From positions 842,501 through 906,500 of the forward strand of contig WPIO01000117.1 of the NCBI GenBank assembly GCA_009760855.2: a stretch of DNA of 64,000 nucleotides, read 5' to 3'. The stretch is from Cristatella mucedo. Its lineage: Eukaryota > Bryozoa > Phylactolaemata > Cristatellidae. The notes beneath the pieces were generated by a model that made no database searches, was not told where the DNA came from, and saw only the letters and a program-made list of their open reading frames with translations. Of the stretch, positions 40,676 to 50,110 are shown piece after piece; the first letter of the stretch is position 1, and the number at the start of each line of letters is the position of its first letter. The position numbers and the translations under genes are program-made.

Positions 40676-41035
40676 GTAATGCGAGAGCGAAAGTCGCGGT
40701 CCGTGCCGAAGGCTGGCGGCGGCGGCGGCTGCGCCAGCATCGGCCGCCAGCTTTCGCCACCGCCGCCAGCCAGCCAGCCAGCCAGCCATAGCAGCCGCGC
40801 GCTGGCCGCTCGTAGGCCGCCGCCGCGAAATGGTGCTCTCGCGGCGTTTAACAAGTCCGCGCCGCCGCCGCTGCTGCCACTGCCGCCGCCGCGCGACGCA
40901 CTCTGGGCGAGCCGATTCCTCCACCGAACGCTTTTTGTGCAAAATAGCCCGCTGAGGTGAGAGATAGTAACAGTTGCAGTAATTCGTTAATAGTAAGCGT
41001 AGAAAGTAAGATTTACGAGAGTAAGATTTACGCGC

Positions 41036-41165
41036 CGACGCGTGGTCCGGCGGTCAAAGTGCTCGCCCCCGACCAAGGTCTGGCTGAGGTCGTGGGTTCG
41101 AGCCCGGAGGCATATGTGAAGCGTCTGAATAGAGATTAAGTTCTCTTGGGGCGCTATACAAATAA
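41036..41165 (+). mobile_element. SINE-A, well preserved
   Basis: GTGGTCCGGCGGTCAAAGTG (box A side), GTCGTGGGTTCGAGCCC (box B), tail ATAGAGATTAAGTTCTCTTG GGGCGCTATACAAATAAATT then an AAAT tail. Its CpGs are intact, unlike copies left of 39 kb. Confidence 0.9.
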
Positions 41166-41305
41166 ATTAAATAAATAAATATATATATTTATTATATTTA
41201 TTATATATTTATATATTATATATATATATATATATATATTATAGATTTATATTTATTATATTTATTTGTTTTATTTATGCAAATAAATTATATATATATA
41301 TATAT
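41160..41305. repeat. AT-rich array (TA)n and ATTTAT
   Basis: About 145 bp of TA dinucleotide and TATTTAT repeats growing from the tail of the SINE just upstream. Confidence 0.9.
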
Positions 41306-42321
41306 AACACTGTTTCAGACTCCAGCAAATCCCGTAACCTTCCCCGGCCAGCTGCGCAGCAGCATCAGTAGACGACTGCCTTTCTGGGCTCGCACGTCGA
41401 AACGTTCTTCTCTACATTGCGTATTTGCTATCTCCCGGGTCCGCTCGCCCAGCCCTATTTATGAGCTGCAGCTGATCAAGGGTGGGCCTGGTGGCCACGG
41501 TCGAGAGCCGGCTCGTATCCAGACCAAAACGTTAGCGCCAATAATAATAAAATGGCGCAGTCGTCAGAAGGCCTGCCCAGAGCGGCAGTCCGCAGAGGCC
41601 CGAGTTTGCCGGCGCTCTCGACCAGCAGCCGGCGTTAGACTTGGCGACGGATCATAATAATTTACAATTATATAATTGATTCGTAATGCTACCTAAGAGA
41701 GCTTGACCTCTATCCTGCCGCTTCGCCAACGTCGTCCGACTTGAGTCCCTGATCTCGGTTGCCACTGCCGGGCACCTTCATCTGCCCTGATCAAACGCAG
41801 GTGCGACGTTGTTCTTTGATTCGCGTCCGGTTACGAAATGATCGCTGAGCGAATCATCGTAGCTCGGGGCGGCAGGGCTATTGAGGTGCGCGCGTGGACG
41901 GTTCTGCGTTCTTCCCTTGCGTTTGTCCGACTTTCTTCATGGTTTGCCGATTCAGTGGCCTGCCGATCCTGCTCCTCGTAGTTTGCCTTTGCTCGTCGCC
42001 AAGACTAGCGGTCGTCCCGGCGAGCTTTTGGAGAGCAGTTGAAGCAATCGTCAGTGCAATCGGTGTCCGAGGCTTATCTGAGCTTATCGATGAGCCAACG
42101 ACCAGCCCAAACTATGGCGTAGCGGCCGGCCTACGTTGCAACCAGCGGCTGACGGCATCGCGGTAACTGAGTCTAACGAGGCGTGGCGCGCTGCCGAGCT
42201 TCGGAGGACGGCGCGCATAGCGTAACGTAATAAAAAAAAACCAGCCATCGTCGCTGGCGCGCTGCGTCTCTCGCTCGTCTTGGGCCGCGCGCCGCTTTGT
42301 AAATACAAAAGAAAGTGTATA

Positions 42322-42480
42322 CATATAACTCATTTGCATAGTGCGCCGCGAGAGAGAACTGTATCTCAGTTCAGGCGCTTAACATTTGCCACGGGGCTCG
42401 AGCCCACGACCTCGGTCGTCCAAGTCAGAAGCCTAAACTTAGGTCGAAACGTGCACCTTAACCGCTCGGCTAAGCCAGCT
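42322..42480 (-). mobile_element. SINE-A, minus strand
   Basis: TCATTTGCATAGTGCGC, GGGGCTCGAGCCCACGACCT and CGTGCACCTTAACCGCTCGG CTAAGCCAGC, the full inverse of the family. Confidence 0.87.
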
Positions 42481-42574
42481 TAGCATTACGCGTCCGAGCT
42501 GCTGGACTTCAGCTGAGCCCTGCCTGCGTCTACTGCGGGCGGAAATCGTCGAGATCTCTTTAGATGCCGTCTTG

Positions 42575-42612
42575 TTGAGAGAAAGAGAGAGAGAGAGAGA
42601 GAGCGAGTGTAT

Positions 42613-42646
<34 letters not shown>

Positions 42647-42665
42647 GAGAGTGACACAGAGAGGA
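42575..42665. repeat. (GA)n microsatellite
   Basis: About 85 bp of GA with CGAGTGTATG and GGGA interruptions. Confidence 0.93.
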
Positions 42666-43123
42666 GAAAATCTCGCCTTAGGGTTAAACCACGAATCGGG
42701 AGCTGCTCTTCAAAAGGAATACAGGAGATTATTCAGTCGCTCCAGCTGCTGCAGGACGGGCTCACTGCTCTGCCGAGAGGAGAGAGATAGCGATAGATCG
42801 AATATAATGAAAGAAAGATTGGAAGACAGTTCGAGACTCTAGAAGGTTCGAGGCGGTAGAGCGGCCCTAAACCGAAAGCGCACGGCGTTTGCACTCGACT
42901 CGTCGGCGCGAAAAGTGCCCCTTTTTTCGGCTGCCCCTTTTTTCATGCGAAGCCGAGAAAGTAAGCCGCGCGGCCGCCGCCACTGACGAGCTCTCTTACT
43001 CGCCGCGGAAGTACGCGGGCACGCGGCGTCTCCCGTCCGCCGCCGTCTCCTCGTGCGGCCGGCGGCGGAGGCGTCGCCTTCGACTGCGGCGGCGTCGGTC
43101 AGCGAGCTTCCCGTCTCGCGCAG

Positions 43124-43475
43124 ATCATGAACCGCGGGCCGAAGAGCCGAGCCTTCTATCGGATACTCGCCATACGCAATCTGACGGGAGGCGGCAACCT
43201 CATCCGGCAGAAGCTCGAGCGACAGCAGCGCAGGGCGCACGAGGAGCGCGAGGCGGCCGATGCCCTGGCGCGAACCGCCGCCGGCGACGCCGGCGCCGCC
43301 AAGGAAGCGGCCAAGATATACTTCGATCCTCCCAACTACACCGTCATGGAGAACGTCGGCGCGCTCGAGGTGAAGGTGCGCCGCGAGGGCAAGGACTTGC
43401 GGGCGCCCATGTCGGTCGACTTCACCACCGAGGACGCCACTGCGTCCGCCGGCTCCGACTACGTGGCCACCAAAG
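43124..43475 (+). CDS. SLC8A: NCX exon D: KSRAFYRI linker and first part of CBD1
   Basis: Residues 390-507; acceptor GTCTCGCGCAG|ATC, donor ACCAAAG|GTAAGC (phase 1). KSRAFYRI at 396-403 is the conserved entry to Ca2+-binding domain 1. A charged helical linker (about 415-450) follows. The Calx-beta fold then begins near 453, with E465 (VMEN) and the TTED...GSDY segment (490-502), both at positions of Ca2+ ligands or their neighbours in NCX1 CBD1. CBD1 senses cytosolic Ca2+ and activates transport. An ATG at 43127 is internal methionine 391, not a start. Very GC-rich. Confidence 0.94.
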
Positions 43476-43669
43476 GTAAGCGAGCCGCCGCCGCCTCAGC
43501 GCCGTCTCGGCGGCCGTCCGTGCGTCGGCAGCCGCTGGCCGGCGATGCGTTCGTACGATTCTAAGGTCGAAGCCGGACGAACGCCGTTCAGCACGCCCAG
43601 CGAATTAATAGACAGCGGTAATTGGGCTGACGAACGAACGGCGGCGCGTCGGGCCCGCTGGGCCTCTAC

Positions 43670-43709
43670 AGAAGAGTCCGCGGCGGCGGCGGCCGCCGCG
43701 GACTCTTCT
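43670..43709. repeat. Perfect 18-bp hairpin with 4-nt loop
   Basis: Arms 43670-43687 and 43692-43709 are exact reverse complements (AGAAGAGTCCGCGGCGGC on the left) around GGCG. The stem is GC-rich and would be stable in RNA or single-stranded DNA. No T-tract follows and the context is intronic, so it is not called a terminator. Confidence 0.95.
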
Positions 43710-43767
43710 CTCTAGGCGCTTCGCGAGGCCGCTCGTGTAGACTCGCAGCACGCCATTCGAATCGGTT

Positions 43768-43905
43768 TCATTTGTACAGCGTCCAAAGAGAACTTAATTT
43801 CTACTCCGGCGACTCACATATGCCGCGGGGCTCGAGCATACGACCTCGGTCAGACCTCGGTCGAGGCGAGCACCTTGACCACGGGTCTAAGCCACCGTAG
43901 CCCAT
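43768..43905 (-). mobile_element. SINE-A, minus strand
   Basis: TTTCATTTGTACAGCGTCC, AGAGAACTTAATTTCTACTC, GGGGCTCGAGCATACGACCT. GACCTCGGTC is locally duplicated within the copy. Confidence 0.82.
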
Positions 43906-43949
43906 TCGGTCCCCGCCGCCATCCATACCGCCGCCCGAGACCGGAAGAA

Positions 43950-44215
43950 TGTATCGCTAGTCTTACAGCGAACAACCCAAGCTGAGCTGCCGAGCGTTTC
44001 TGCCGGAGCCGATCTGATTATTTGAAAGCAAGGGACTCATTCGCTGCTCGCGAATCTGAAAAATTAGAGATGGCCATTGTTCCGCACGTAAAAAGCCCTT
44101 AGACGCGCAGGAAATAGGAGGTGAACCAATGTCGGAGCCTTTCGGAAGACCGCATCGCTAGTCTTACATCAAGCAACGCCTCCTGAGCTTCGAAGCGCTT
44201 CCGCCGGAGTCGCGC
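43950..44215. repeat. Diverged direct duplication
   Basis: A block of about 60 bp starting CGCTAGTCTTACAGCGAACA near 43953 recurs near 44156 as CGCTAGTCTTACATCAAGCA. Both end in GAGCGTTTCTGCCGGAG / AAGCGCTTCCGCCGGAG. The spacing is about 205 bp. Confidence 0.75.
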
Positions 44216-44639
44216 CGAAACCGGAACCGAAACAAAATCGGAGCCTTTCGGATCGCTTCTCTGTCACCGAAAACGGAGGAGAGCTGGAGTAGCGATTTTA
44301 GCTAGTCTCCGTCCGCGGACGCCCGCGAGGCCCACGAGCGAGCCCGGCTGGTTCGCCCTATCTCGCCGCGACTCAAACCCGGATCGGGCAGGTCCAGAGG
44401 TCGAGAGCCGTTCGGAGCGAGCGCTCAGCAGATGCCGAGACGGCCAGGGTCTTGAAGCGGAACTGGTTTGCCTCGTTCTCGCACTCGCTTGTTTGCATTC
44501 GCAAAGTTTGCAAGTGCGACTGGATAGACTAAAGTTCATCCAAGTCCGATCTTCTAACGTACCAGCTACGCTAGTGCGATCCAAATGCAAAATGTGGACT
44601 ATCTCGACTCGTGATGGGCAAGCGGCGGCAGCTTGCGAG

Positions 44640-45152
44640 CAGTCGTCTGCTCCATCGACTTTAAGGTTCTGACGCTTCTTTTACGTCTCTTTATTCGTTG
44701 GCTCCAGCCTACCTAACAGATCTGCTCTCCCACCAGGTCGTCTACCTAAGCTATCGTTTAGTACGAACCTTATTTTCTTCGGAGACCACGCATTTACTCC
44801 GTGTGCTCCCAAAGCCTGGAATTCACTTCCGACTTGCGCTACATCCCCGGACTTGACCACCGGTAAAAAGAAGCTAAAAACACACTTAGGTATCGCAGCA
44901 TTTAGTGGGTCCGTGCGATTCGTCCTTTACGTGCTCATGCGAGCTGACACTGCGCATGCTGCCACTAACCACACTTGAATGCCGACCCTGTACATGTCAC
45001 CCCTAACCATTATTTCTTGTTGTCATTGAGTATGCTACCACTATCCATTCGATCGCGATTCCTTTGTAGCAATTGTGAATGGCCTATAGGCAGATATGGA
45101 GTTATCTGAGGGCGCTATATTAAATGTAATAATATTATTATTATTGTTATAA
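44640..45152 (+). mobile_element. L2-like LINE 3' fragment
   Basis: TCGACTTTAAGGTTCTGACG, GGAGACCACGCATTTACTCC, CCCAAAGCCTGGAATTCACT and the family 3'UTR. A degraded stem-loop (CCTATAGGCAGATATGGAGT TATCTGAGGGCGC) and an ATT tail close it. Confidence 0.87.
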
Positions 45153-45329
45153 TTTCCCAGGAACGTGGACGCTCAAAGACCGAAATGATCGGAAATATCG
45201 CCGCATTGATCTGTGACCGGTTGGCAATGTTTCGCTTATTAGTTAGAGGCAGCTTAACTTGCATCCTGAAGCAGGGCGTTTCGCTGCCGAAATTTGGGCA
45301 CGTGCGTCGATTGGATTGAGATACTACTT

Positions 45330-45760
45330 GAGGCGAGCTTGCTCAAGGCCAGTAGAGGGAAATCCACGTGACTATGAACTTCACATCGGTGGGGTGTCCA
45401 ACAAAAGCAGCCAATTCAACCCTATCCATTCTCATCCGGTAATAAGCCAAGGAAGGTACCTTTATTAGCAGCTTAAGATGACTTTGTGCGGACATAGTGG
45501 GTGCAGTTGTTAATGTAGTAATGGCTCCAGAGTCGGCGTTTGTTGGCCAAGGGCAGCCGCAAGTGCAGGGTGAGCCAGTCGATGCCAAATTCTCCGCAAA
45601 ATTAAAGGACTTCTTGGATAACGCGCGTGAATTAACAATAAACATGTTTATTGCAGTTGAACTTCTCAATTCGAGGGTAAAACGAACATGTTTACTGCCG
45701 CTGAAAATCTCTATTCGAGGGTGCATGATTGCTTCTGTATACACCCGCTATAGCTGATTT
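45330..45760. other. Unclassified open block with internal repeat
   Basis: Both strands are open for more than 80 codons. ACATGTTTATTGCAGTTGAA CTTCTCAATTCGAGGG (from about 45642) is repeated as ACATGTTTACTGCCGCTGAA AATCTCTATTCGAGGG about 45 bp later. No family is recognised. It may be a piece of a mobile element. Confidence 0.35.
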
Positions 45761-45789
45761 AGCTTTTCTAAGTGCATCGTAGGCACTCA

Positions 45790-46082
45790 TTGTTTATTTA
45801 TCTATCCATATATCTGTTTACTCACGCATCCGTGCCTTTCTTCACTTAAACCTGCCCGTTAGTCTTAAACCTGTGGTAAGCCGCTTGCACGTTACGACCA
45901 AGATTATGGGTTCGAGTCGTGCAGCAAACAAATCCTCATTGTCTACTGAGAGCTCTACTCGATATCCTCAACGGCTCTTCTCCCACTTGACAAATGAGAT
46001 CGTTTAATCACACATCCTCATCTTTTCTATCTATCCATCATTCTATTTATCCATCCATCCATATATCCATTCATTCATTCGC
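45790..46082. repeat. ATCC/ATTC-rich tracts and a SINE-B-like piece
   Basis: TATCTATCCATATATC (45.80 kb) and ATCCATCCATCCATATATCC ATTCATTCATTC (46.04 kb) are tetranucleotide tracts. Between them 45880-45985 has GGGTTCGAGTCGTGCAG (box B-like) and CAACGGCTCTTCTC, which suggests a decayed + strand SINE-B. Confidence 0.5.
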
Positions 46083-46089
46083 CGAAAAG

Positions 46090-46800
46090 TCCTTAATATG
46101 CCAGCGGCATGCTTCGGATCACTGTCCTTTTTCCGAATAAATTCTAAGCTATGCATTTATTCCACGATCCGATGGAATACCAACATGTTTACCAATGCCC
46201 AAGTAGCATTCTGCATTCATTATCCCCTGCACCCAGTGCAAGATCCCTACGCCAGCAGCTCTCAACCAACCCACGCCATTACCCCACCACCACCGTATTC
46301 CACCATATTTTGGAGACACACATCTAGATATGCTTCCTCCTTTCGTCTCCACACTCGCGGAGTGTCTCGTGAAATAGCAAAGAGAGTGAACTAAGAATTG
46401 CCTCGAACTTTGAACTTTGCTCTACTCAGCTGGAGCAAGCCTCCTAAGCTTGTGCCTAACGCCAAGTAGTGGCTTTCTCTTGTCAACTCTGGACCGCATA
46501 CCTTGCTCGTTGAGCCACTTCCTGATCGTTCTTTCGCTGACAGCTATCCATGAAAGCTCCAGTTTTTTTTCAACTTTCAATGAACTGGTGAGCCAGCCAC
46601 TCATTGCCACCATCTCCATCTTCCGGTCCGCGTATCCTCTTGCAGCGACGCCTACTGCTTCCAGTCAGATGATTCAATGATCCAGCCTGTTCTAGCTTCT
46701 TCAAATTGTACCTCATTTCAGCTTCTTTACTATCAATTTTCTTCGCAATCGCTCTATTAGAATAATCTTCGTTTTCCAATGCGAGGAGAGTACACGTGGC
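46090..46800 (-). mobile_element. Tc1/mariner-like transposase relic
   Basis: Minus strand. The N-terminal part reads NRAIAKKIDSKEA...LKKLE QAGSL, then SWIAVSERTIRKWLNEQGMR SR...KRKPLL. This fits the paired helix-turn-helix (SNREIA..., SVSERTVRR.L...G..SR...KKPLL) of Tc1 transposases. The later part reads YGGIRWWWGNGVGWLRAAGV, then HWVQGIMNAECY, matching the catalytic region (KYGGGSVMVWG...GVG...I.GIMNAE.Y). Frames differ and stops intervene. Terminal repeats were not identified. Confidence 0.78.
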
Positions 46801-47328
46801 ACTCCGCGAGCTTAGAAAGTCATCTTCGGTTGAGCGCTGCGAACCGCTGAGAGCCTCTGAACCTAAAATGGCCTAGCCGCGTGGTACCCAGAAGGCTTGC
46901 AATTGTATCCGGAAAAATTCCTGTGCGATTCATTGTAGCAGGCTTGTCATCCTTACCCAGACACGCAACCCTGGGTTTTCGGGATGGGGAGATAACTCCA
47001 ATTGCCCTGCACTGGTGATTTCCGACTTAACTCCATTTAAACGTCAACAATACTGCAAAGGGCAAAGCTTCTATCATTTGATAGAAAGCACATTTTACTG
47101 TTATTCCATAATTAGTTTGTGCAGTTAATAGGGAACGCACTCAGCCGAACTCAAAAAGTAAAGAGGCCCTCGTTGGTGTGAACATTATTTGGGCCTTCCC
47201 ACCACCACTACGTCCTTGGCAACTCACACGTGGCTGAACGTCGTCTGCACTCACTAGTGACCGCCGGAGCCGGTGAGCGGAGAGACAGAGGCCTGGAAGC
47301 CGGTGGAACGGAGGCGATGTAGAGCGCT

Positions 47329-47370
47329 GCTGCCGCTGCTGCTGCTGCTGCTGCCGCCGCTGCTAGTCGA
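47329..47370. repeat. GCT/GCC trinucleotide tract
   Basis: GCTGCTGCCGCTGCTGCTGC and continuation, immediately upstream (about 45 bp) of the exon E acceptor. Confidence 0.9.
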
Positions 47371-47413
47371 CAAGCTCTCCTGCTCAGCGGTCGCTCAACC
47401 CGTCCTCGTCCAG

Positions 47414-47545
47414 GCACCCTCGTCTTCGCGCCCGGAGAGACCTTGAAGTCGTTCAACATCAGCATCGTCGACGACAATGTCTTCGAAGAGGACGAGCACT
47501 TTTTCGTTGTGCTGTCAAACCCGCGGACGGTGCTACCTTCGCCGG
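47414..47545 (+). CDS. SLC8A: NCX exon E: CBD1 Ca2+-ligand loop
   Basis: Residues 507-551. Acceptor GTCCTCGTCCAG|GC completes a Gly codon; donor CCGG|GTGAGC, phase 1. The peptide includes IVDDNVFEEDEHF (524-536), the acidic loop that holds several Ca2+ ions in CBD1. Vertebrate NCX1 has three Asp here; the third is Asn in this protein, while the downstream Glu residues are kept. The exon ends in the loop before the last beta-strand of CBD1. A GCT-rich tract (47329-47370) sits just upstream of the acceptor. Confidence 0.94.
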
Positions 47546-47723
47546 GTGAGCGATGTGGACGATGCGGCCGTCGGCGCCACTGCGATGTAGCCTTGCATTG
47601 CCTCGCGCTCGCTCAGCGCCGCTGCGGCCGAGGCCTTCGGTAGCCGACGCACCAGCGGCTCTGAGCGCCGACGGCGTCACGCAGCGTCACGCCGCGAATT
47701 CGCGGTTTCAGCTTCGGGCGCAG
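47546..47723. other. 178-bp intron between exons E and F
   Basis: GC-rich with GT/AG ends. No repeat or other feature. Confidence 0.9.
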
Positions 47724-47997
47724 CTGGTGCGGCAGGGGCGGCGACGGTCGAGCTGGGAGAGGCGTTGGTGGCCACCGTCGTTATCCTTGACGACGATCAC
47801 CCGGGCGTGTTTCACTTCGACAAGGATGACTACGAGACGACCGAGTCGTCCGGCGTCGCGCACGTCAAGGTCATTCGAAGCTCGGGAGCTAGGGGACGAG
47901 TCGCGCTGCCCTACAAGATTATCGACGGCACGGCCGCCGCCGGTCGCGACTTCGAGGCCACCGGGCAGCACATCGTGTTCGAAGACGACGAATATGA
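47724..47997 (+). CDS. SLC8A: NCX exon F: end of CBD1 and start of CBD2
   Basis: Residues 551-642. Acceptor TTCGGGCGCAG|CT, donor AATATGA|GTGAGA (phase 2). VVILDDDHPGVFHF (569-582) contains the DDDH motif that closes CBD1 and links to CBD2. CBD2 then starts, with TTESSG (E591, matching the first Glu ligand of vertebrate CBD2), VIRSSGARGRVALPYKIIDG and GRDFEATGQHIVFEDDEYE. The beta-sandwich repeats of the Calx-beta family are clear. The intron before it is only 178 bp and the one after it 168 bp. Confidence 0.94.
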
Positions 47998-48165
47998 GTG
48001 AGACACTCGTATTTTGGCTAGCGCGCCCGCTAGCTCGCCAGCGCCTGCTGCTGCTGCTTTTCTGGAGGGCGGAGAGCTCGATCAGAACAGTAGCCAGTGG
48101 CCGGTGGCACGAGCGAGGCCGACGGCGTCGAGGTGGCAGCGAGCGGTTTTTCTTTCGCTTCGAAG
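47998..48165. other. 168-bp intron between exons F and G
   Basis: GT/AG ends and a TTTTTCTTTC tract before the acceptor. No alternative exon can be read in it. Confidence 0.88.
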
Positions 48166-48266
48166 GAGCGCTATAGCCATCAACATCGTTGACTCAGAAG
48201 CGTACCAGAAGGACGCCGTCTTCTATGTTGAGCTCGGCGAACCGAAGCTGATATCGACAGAGCCCG
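48166..48266 (+). CDS. SLC8A: NCX exon G: CBD2 core, equivalent of A/B alternative exon
   Basis: Residues 642-676. The acceptor GCTTCGAAG|G was chosen over ATAG|CC at 48176 because only the first keeps frame and gives an ungapped match to the family. It follows a TTTTTCTTTCGCTTC tract. Donor AGCCCG|GTAAGG, phase 1. The peptide SAIAINIVDSEAYQKD (643-658) occupies the place of the mutually exclusive exon A or B of vertebrate SLC8A1. The Ca2+-ligand loop reads D651-S652-E653-A654 where vertebrate exon A has DDEE. VELGEPKL closes the strand. No second candidate for this slot is visible in the flanking introns. Confidence 0.9.
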
Positions 48267-48419
48267 GTAAGGAGGTTCTACCCGCGACTGGCATCTGCCG
48301 TCGCCTGTCAAATGCCCATAGGAGCCCCGGGATAGGAGGGTGGACGGTCTAGAGCAGCCAGCCGCAGTTCACATCTGCAGACTAGGCGTGGCCACATTGC
48401 TTTGCCACATAGCTGCTAT

Positions 48420-48525
48420 TCTATATTACAATGTAATATATCATATATTATATACTATTCTATTATTATATTAAATCACTATGTTAAATTATTATATTAA
48501 ATTATTATATTGTATTATTTCTATC
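48420..48525. repeat. AT-rich simple sequence
   Basis: Repeating ATTATATTA-like units (ATATTATATTAAATTATTAT and similar). Confidence 0.85.
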
Positions 48526-48599
48526 CTTTAATGCCCAGCCATTCATTGACATCATGAGAGAAAAAGTGAGAGACAGCGAGAGATAGAAGACAGAAGGAA

Positions 48600-48736
<137 letters not shown>

Positions 48737-49006
48737 AAAGAGACAGACAAGAAGGATGACGCAGCCTAACTGCCGACATTCGCAGGACCCACTAACTTCT
48801 CGATCGCTTTCCGCTGAAAGACTGCGGCTGCACTGCTTCCGCGCGCCGTCGCATCATTTTTCCGGACGAAGGCGTTCCCCGCTGCTGCTCATAGCTGTGG
48901 ACGTCAAGCCATACGGCGCTCCACCCGTTGTCAGGCTCGCCCGGCGGCGGCAGCCGCCGAAGCAGCGGCTGCTGCACGACTCCGGCGGCTTCGGCTCACG
49001 ACCAAG

Positions 49007-49089
49007 ATGCGTCGGACAACGTAGGCCAGCCCAAGCTGGGCCAGTGCAGTCGCGTTCGCGTGCACATCAAAGAGAGCACCGAGTTCAAG
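49007..49089 (+). CDS. SLC8A: NCX exon H: last strand of CBD2
   Basis: Residues 676-703. Acceptor ACGACCAAG|AT completes an Asp codon from phase 1; donor TTCAAG|GTACTG, phase 0. QPKLGQCSRVRVHIKESTEF (684-702) aligns without gaps to the final CBD2 strand of NCX1 (PILGEHTKLEVIIEESYEF). The stretch between exon G and this strand is much shorter than in vertebrates, as expected of a minimal isoform without cassette exons C-F. The acceptor has a weak pyrimidine tract, and a long (GA)n array lies 270 bp upstream. Exon length is 83 nt, so skipping it alone would shift the frame. Confidence 0.85.
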
Positions 49090-49247
49090 GTACTGCTGCC
49101 CCCAGAGCCGTCCGGGCACAAGCCTCGTTTGGGGGTGGTTGGTGGTCGTGGTTTGGGGCAGCTCGGCTGGGAGGGGTGGCGGCGGTGGTCGTCGTCGTAC
49201 TGTCGGCACGAAAGAGCAGCCTGCCGTACCGTCCGTCTGGCATCGGC

Positions 49248-49284
49248 TCTCTCTCTCTCGCTCCCACTCTCTTTCTCTCCTTCC

Positions 49285-49381
<97 letters not shown>

Positions 49382-49396
49382 TCCCTCTCTCCCGTT
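49248..49396. repeat. (CT)n array in intron H-I
   Basis: CT-rich from 49248, with uninterrupted CT at about 49292-49376, in the 351-bp intron upstream of exon I. It is complementary in RNA to the GA arrays at 48.6 and 49.9 kb. Confidence 0.97.
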
Positions 49397-49440
49397 TTGG
49401 CTCCCACTTTCTCAGAGATGGCCGCCATGCTGCGTTGCAG

Positions 49441-49540
49441 AGCACCGTTGATAAGTTGGTGCGAAAGTCAAGCAGCCTTAACCTGGTCGGCACTTCGTCG
49501 TGGAGAGAGCAGTTCTTGGAGGCCATAACAGTCAGCGCAG
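49441..49540 (+). CDS. SLC8A: NCX exon I: linker from CBD2 to the membrane
   Basis: Residues 704-737. Acceptor CTGCGTTGCAG|AGC, donor AGCGCAG|GTATCG, phase 0 in and phase 1 out. STVDKL, LVGTSSWREQF and LEAITVSAG are highly conserved in SLC8 proteins and form the helix before the second transmembrane half. A (CT)n array of nearly 90 bp ends about 64 bp before the acceptor, and a (GA)n array starts about 350 bp after the donor. Confidence 0.95.
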
Positions 49541-49850
49541 GTATCGATGGCTCGCGTCGCTCTCGCTCGCACTCTCTCTCTCTCTCTCACTCTCTTTCTC
49601 TCAAGCAATTAGTGATTTCGCTCTCTGCCTCGTCGAGGTCCAATGCCCGAGCTTGTGTGGAGACCACACACCTTGAGTTCGCTGGCTGCGCAAGTTGTCA
49701 GTTTTCTCACGAACCTGCACACTCGATTCGCCGAAAACGTATCTGAGCTCGGATTTTGGCGCCGAGGTCACTCTCGTAGAGATGCATGCATATAGCAGAT
49801 ATGCATAGAGATTCATGCATTTGCGTACGCATGCATATACGCTTCGGATC

Positions 49851-49852
<2 letters not shown>

Positions 49853-49949
<97 letters not shown>

Positions 49950-49950
49950 A

Positions 49951-50001
<51 letters not shown>

Positions 50002-50110
50002 GCGAGCGAGAGAGAAAGAGAGAGTGAGCTAGAATTCGCGGGCGCCAGAGAGAGAGAGAAAGAGAGAGGGAAGGAGAGAGAGGGAGGGAGAGAGAGAGGG
50101 TGGTGAGTCG
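49853..50110. repeat. (AT)n followed by (GA)n array
   Basis: About 40 bp of AT (49853-49894), then GA with GAGATAGAGAAAGAG, GAGCGAGCGAGAG and GGGAAGG interruptions to about 50100, where it abuts a SINE-B head. A further GA run lies at 50290-50355. Confidence 0.95.

Larger units (their letters stand above)
40676..43123. other. Intron between NCX exons C and D
   Basis: Starts with GC-rich, low-complexity GGC/CCG sequence. It holds SINE-A copies at 41.04 and 42.3 kb, an AT-rich array at 41.16 kb and a GA array at 42.58 kb. A weak inverse SINE-A-like piece may lie at 41.66-41.77 kb. Confidence 0.85.
43476..47413. other. Intron between NCX exons D and E
   Basis: Holds a strong hairpin (43670), SINE-A (43768), a diverged duplication (43.95-44.2 kb), a LINE 3' end (44.64 kb), an unclassified block (45.33-45.76 kb), a Tc1-like relic (46.09-46.80 kb) and a GCT tract. 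46.8-47.3 kb shows nothing recognised. Confidence 0.85.

Noticed and set aside
40324-40960. Several long overlapping frames on both strands around exon C
   Set aside because: High GC content removes stop codons. Only 40499-40675 in one frame has splice sites, correct phase and family similarity.
43127-43564. A gene starting at ATG 43127
   Set aside because: The ATG is internal to exon D. The frame continues past a clear GTAAGC donor into intron.
48166-48176. Alternative acceptor ATAG|CC for exon G
   Set aside because: Joined to exon F (phase 2) it shifts the frame; the upstream AG at 48164-48165 keeps frame and aligns without gaps.
47553-48352. Long frames spanning exons F and G in other phases
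   Set aside because: They cross splice sites, lack family similarity and overlap the Calx-beta frame.
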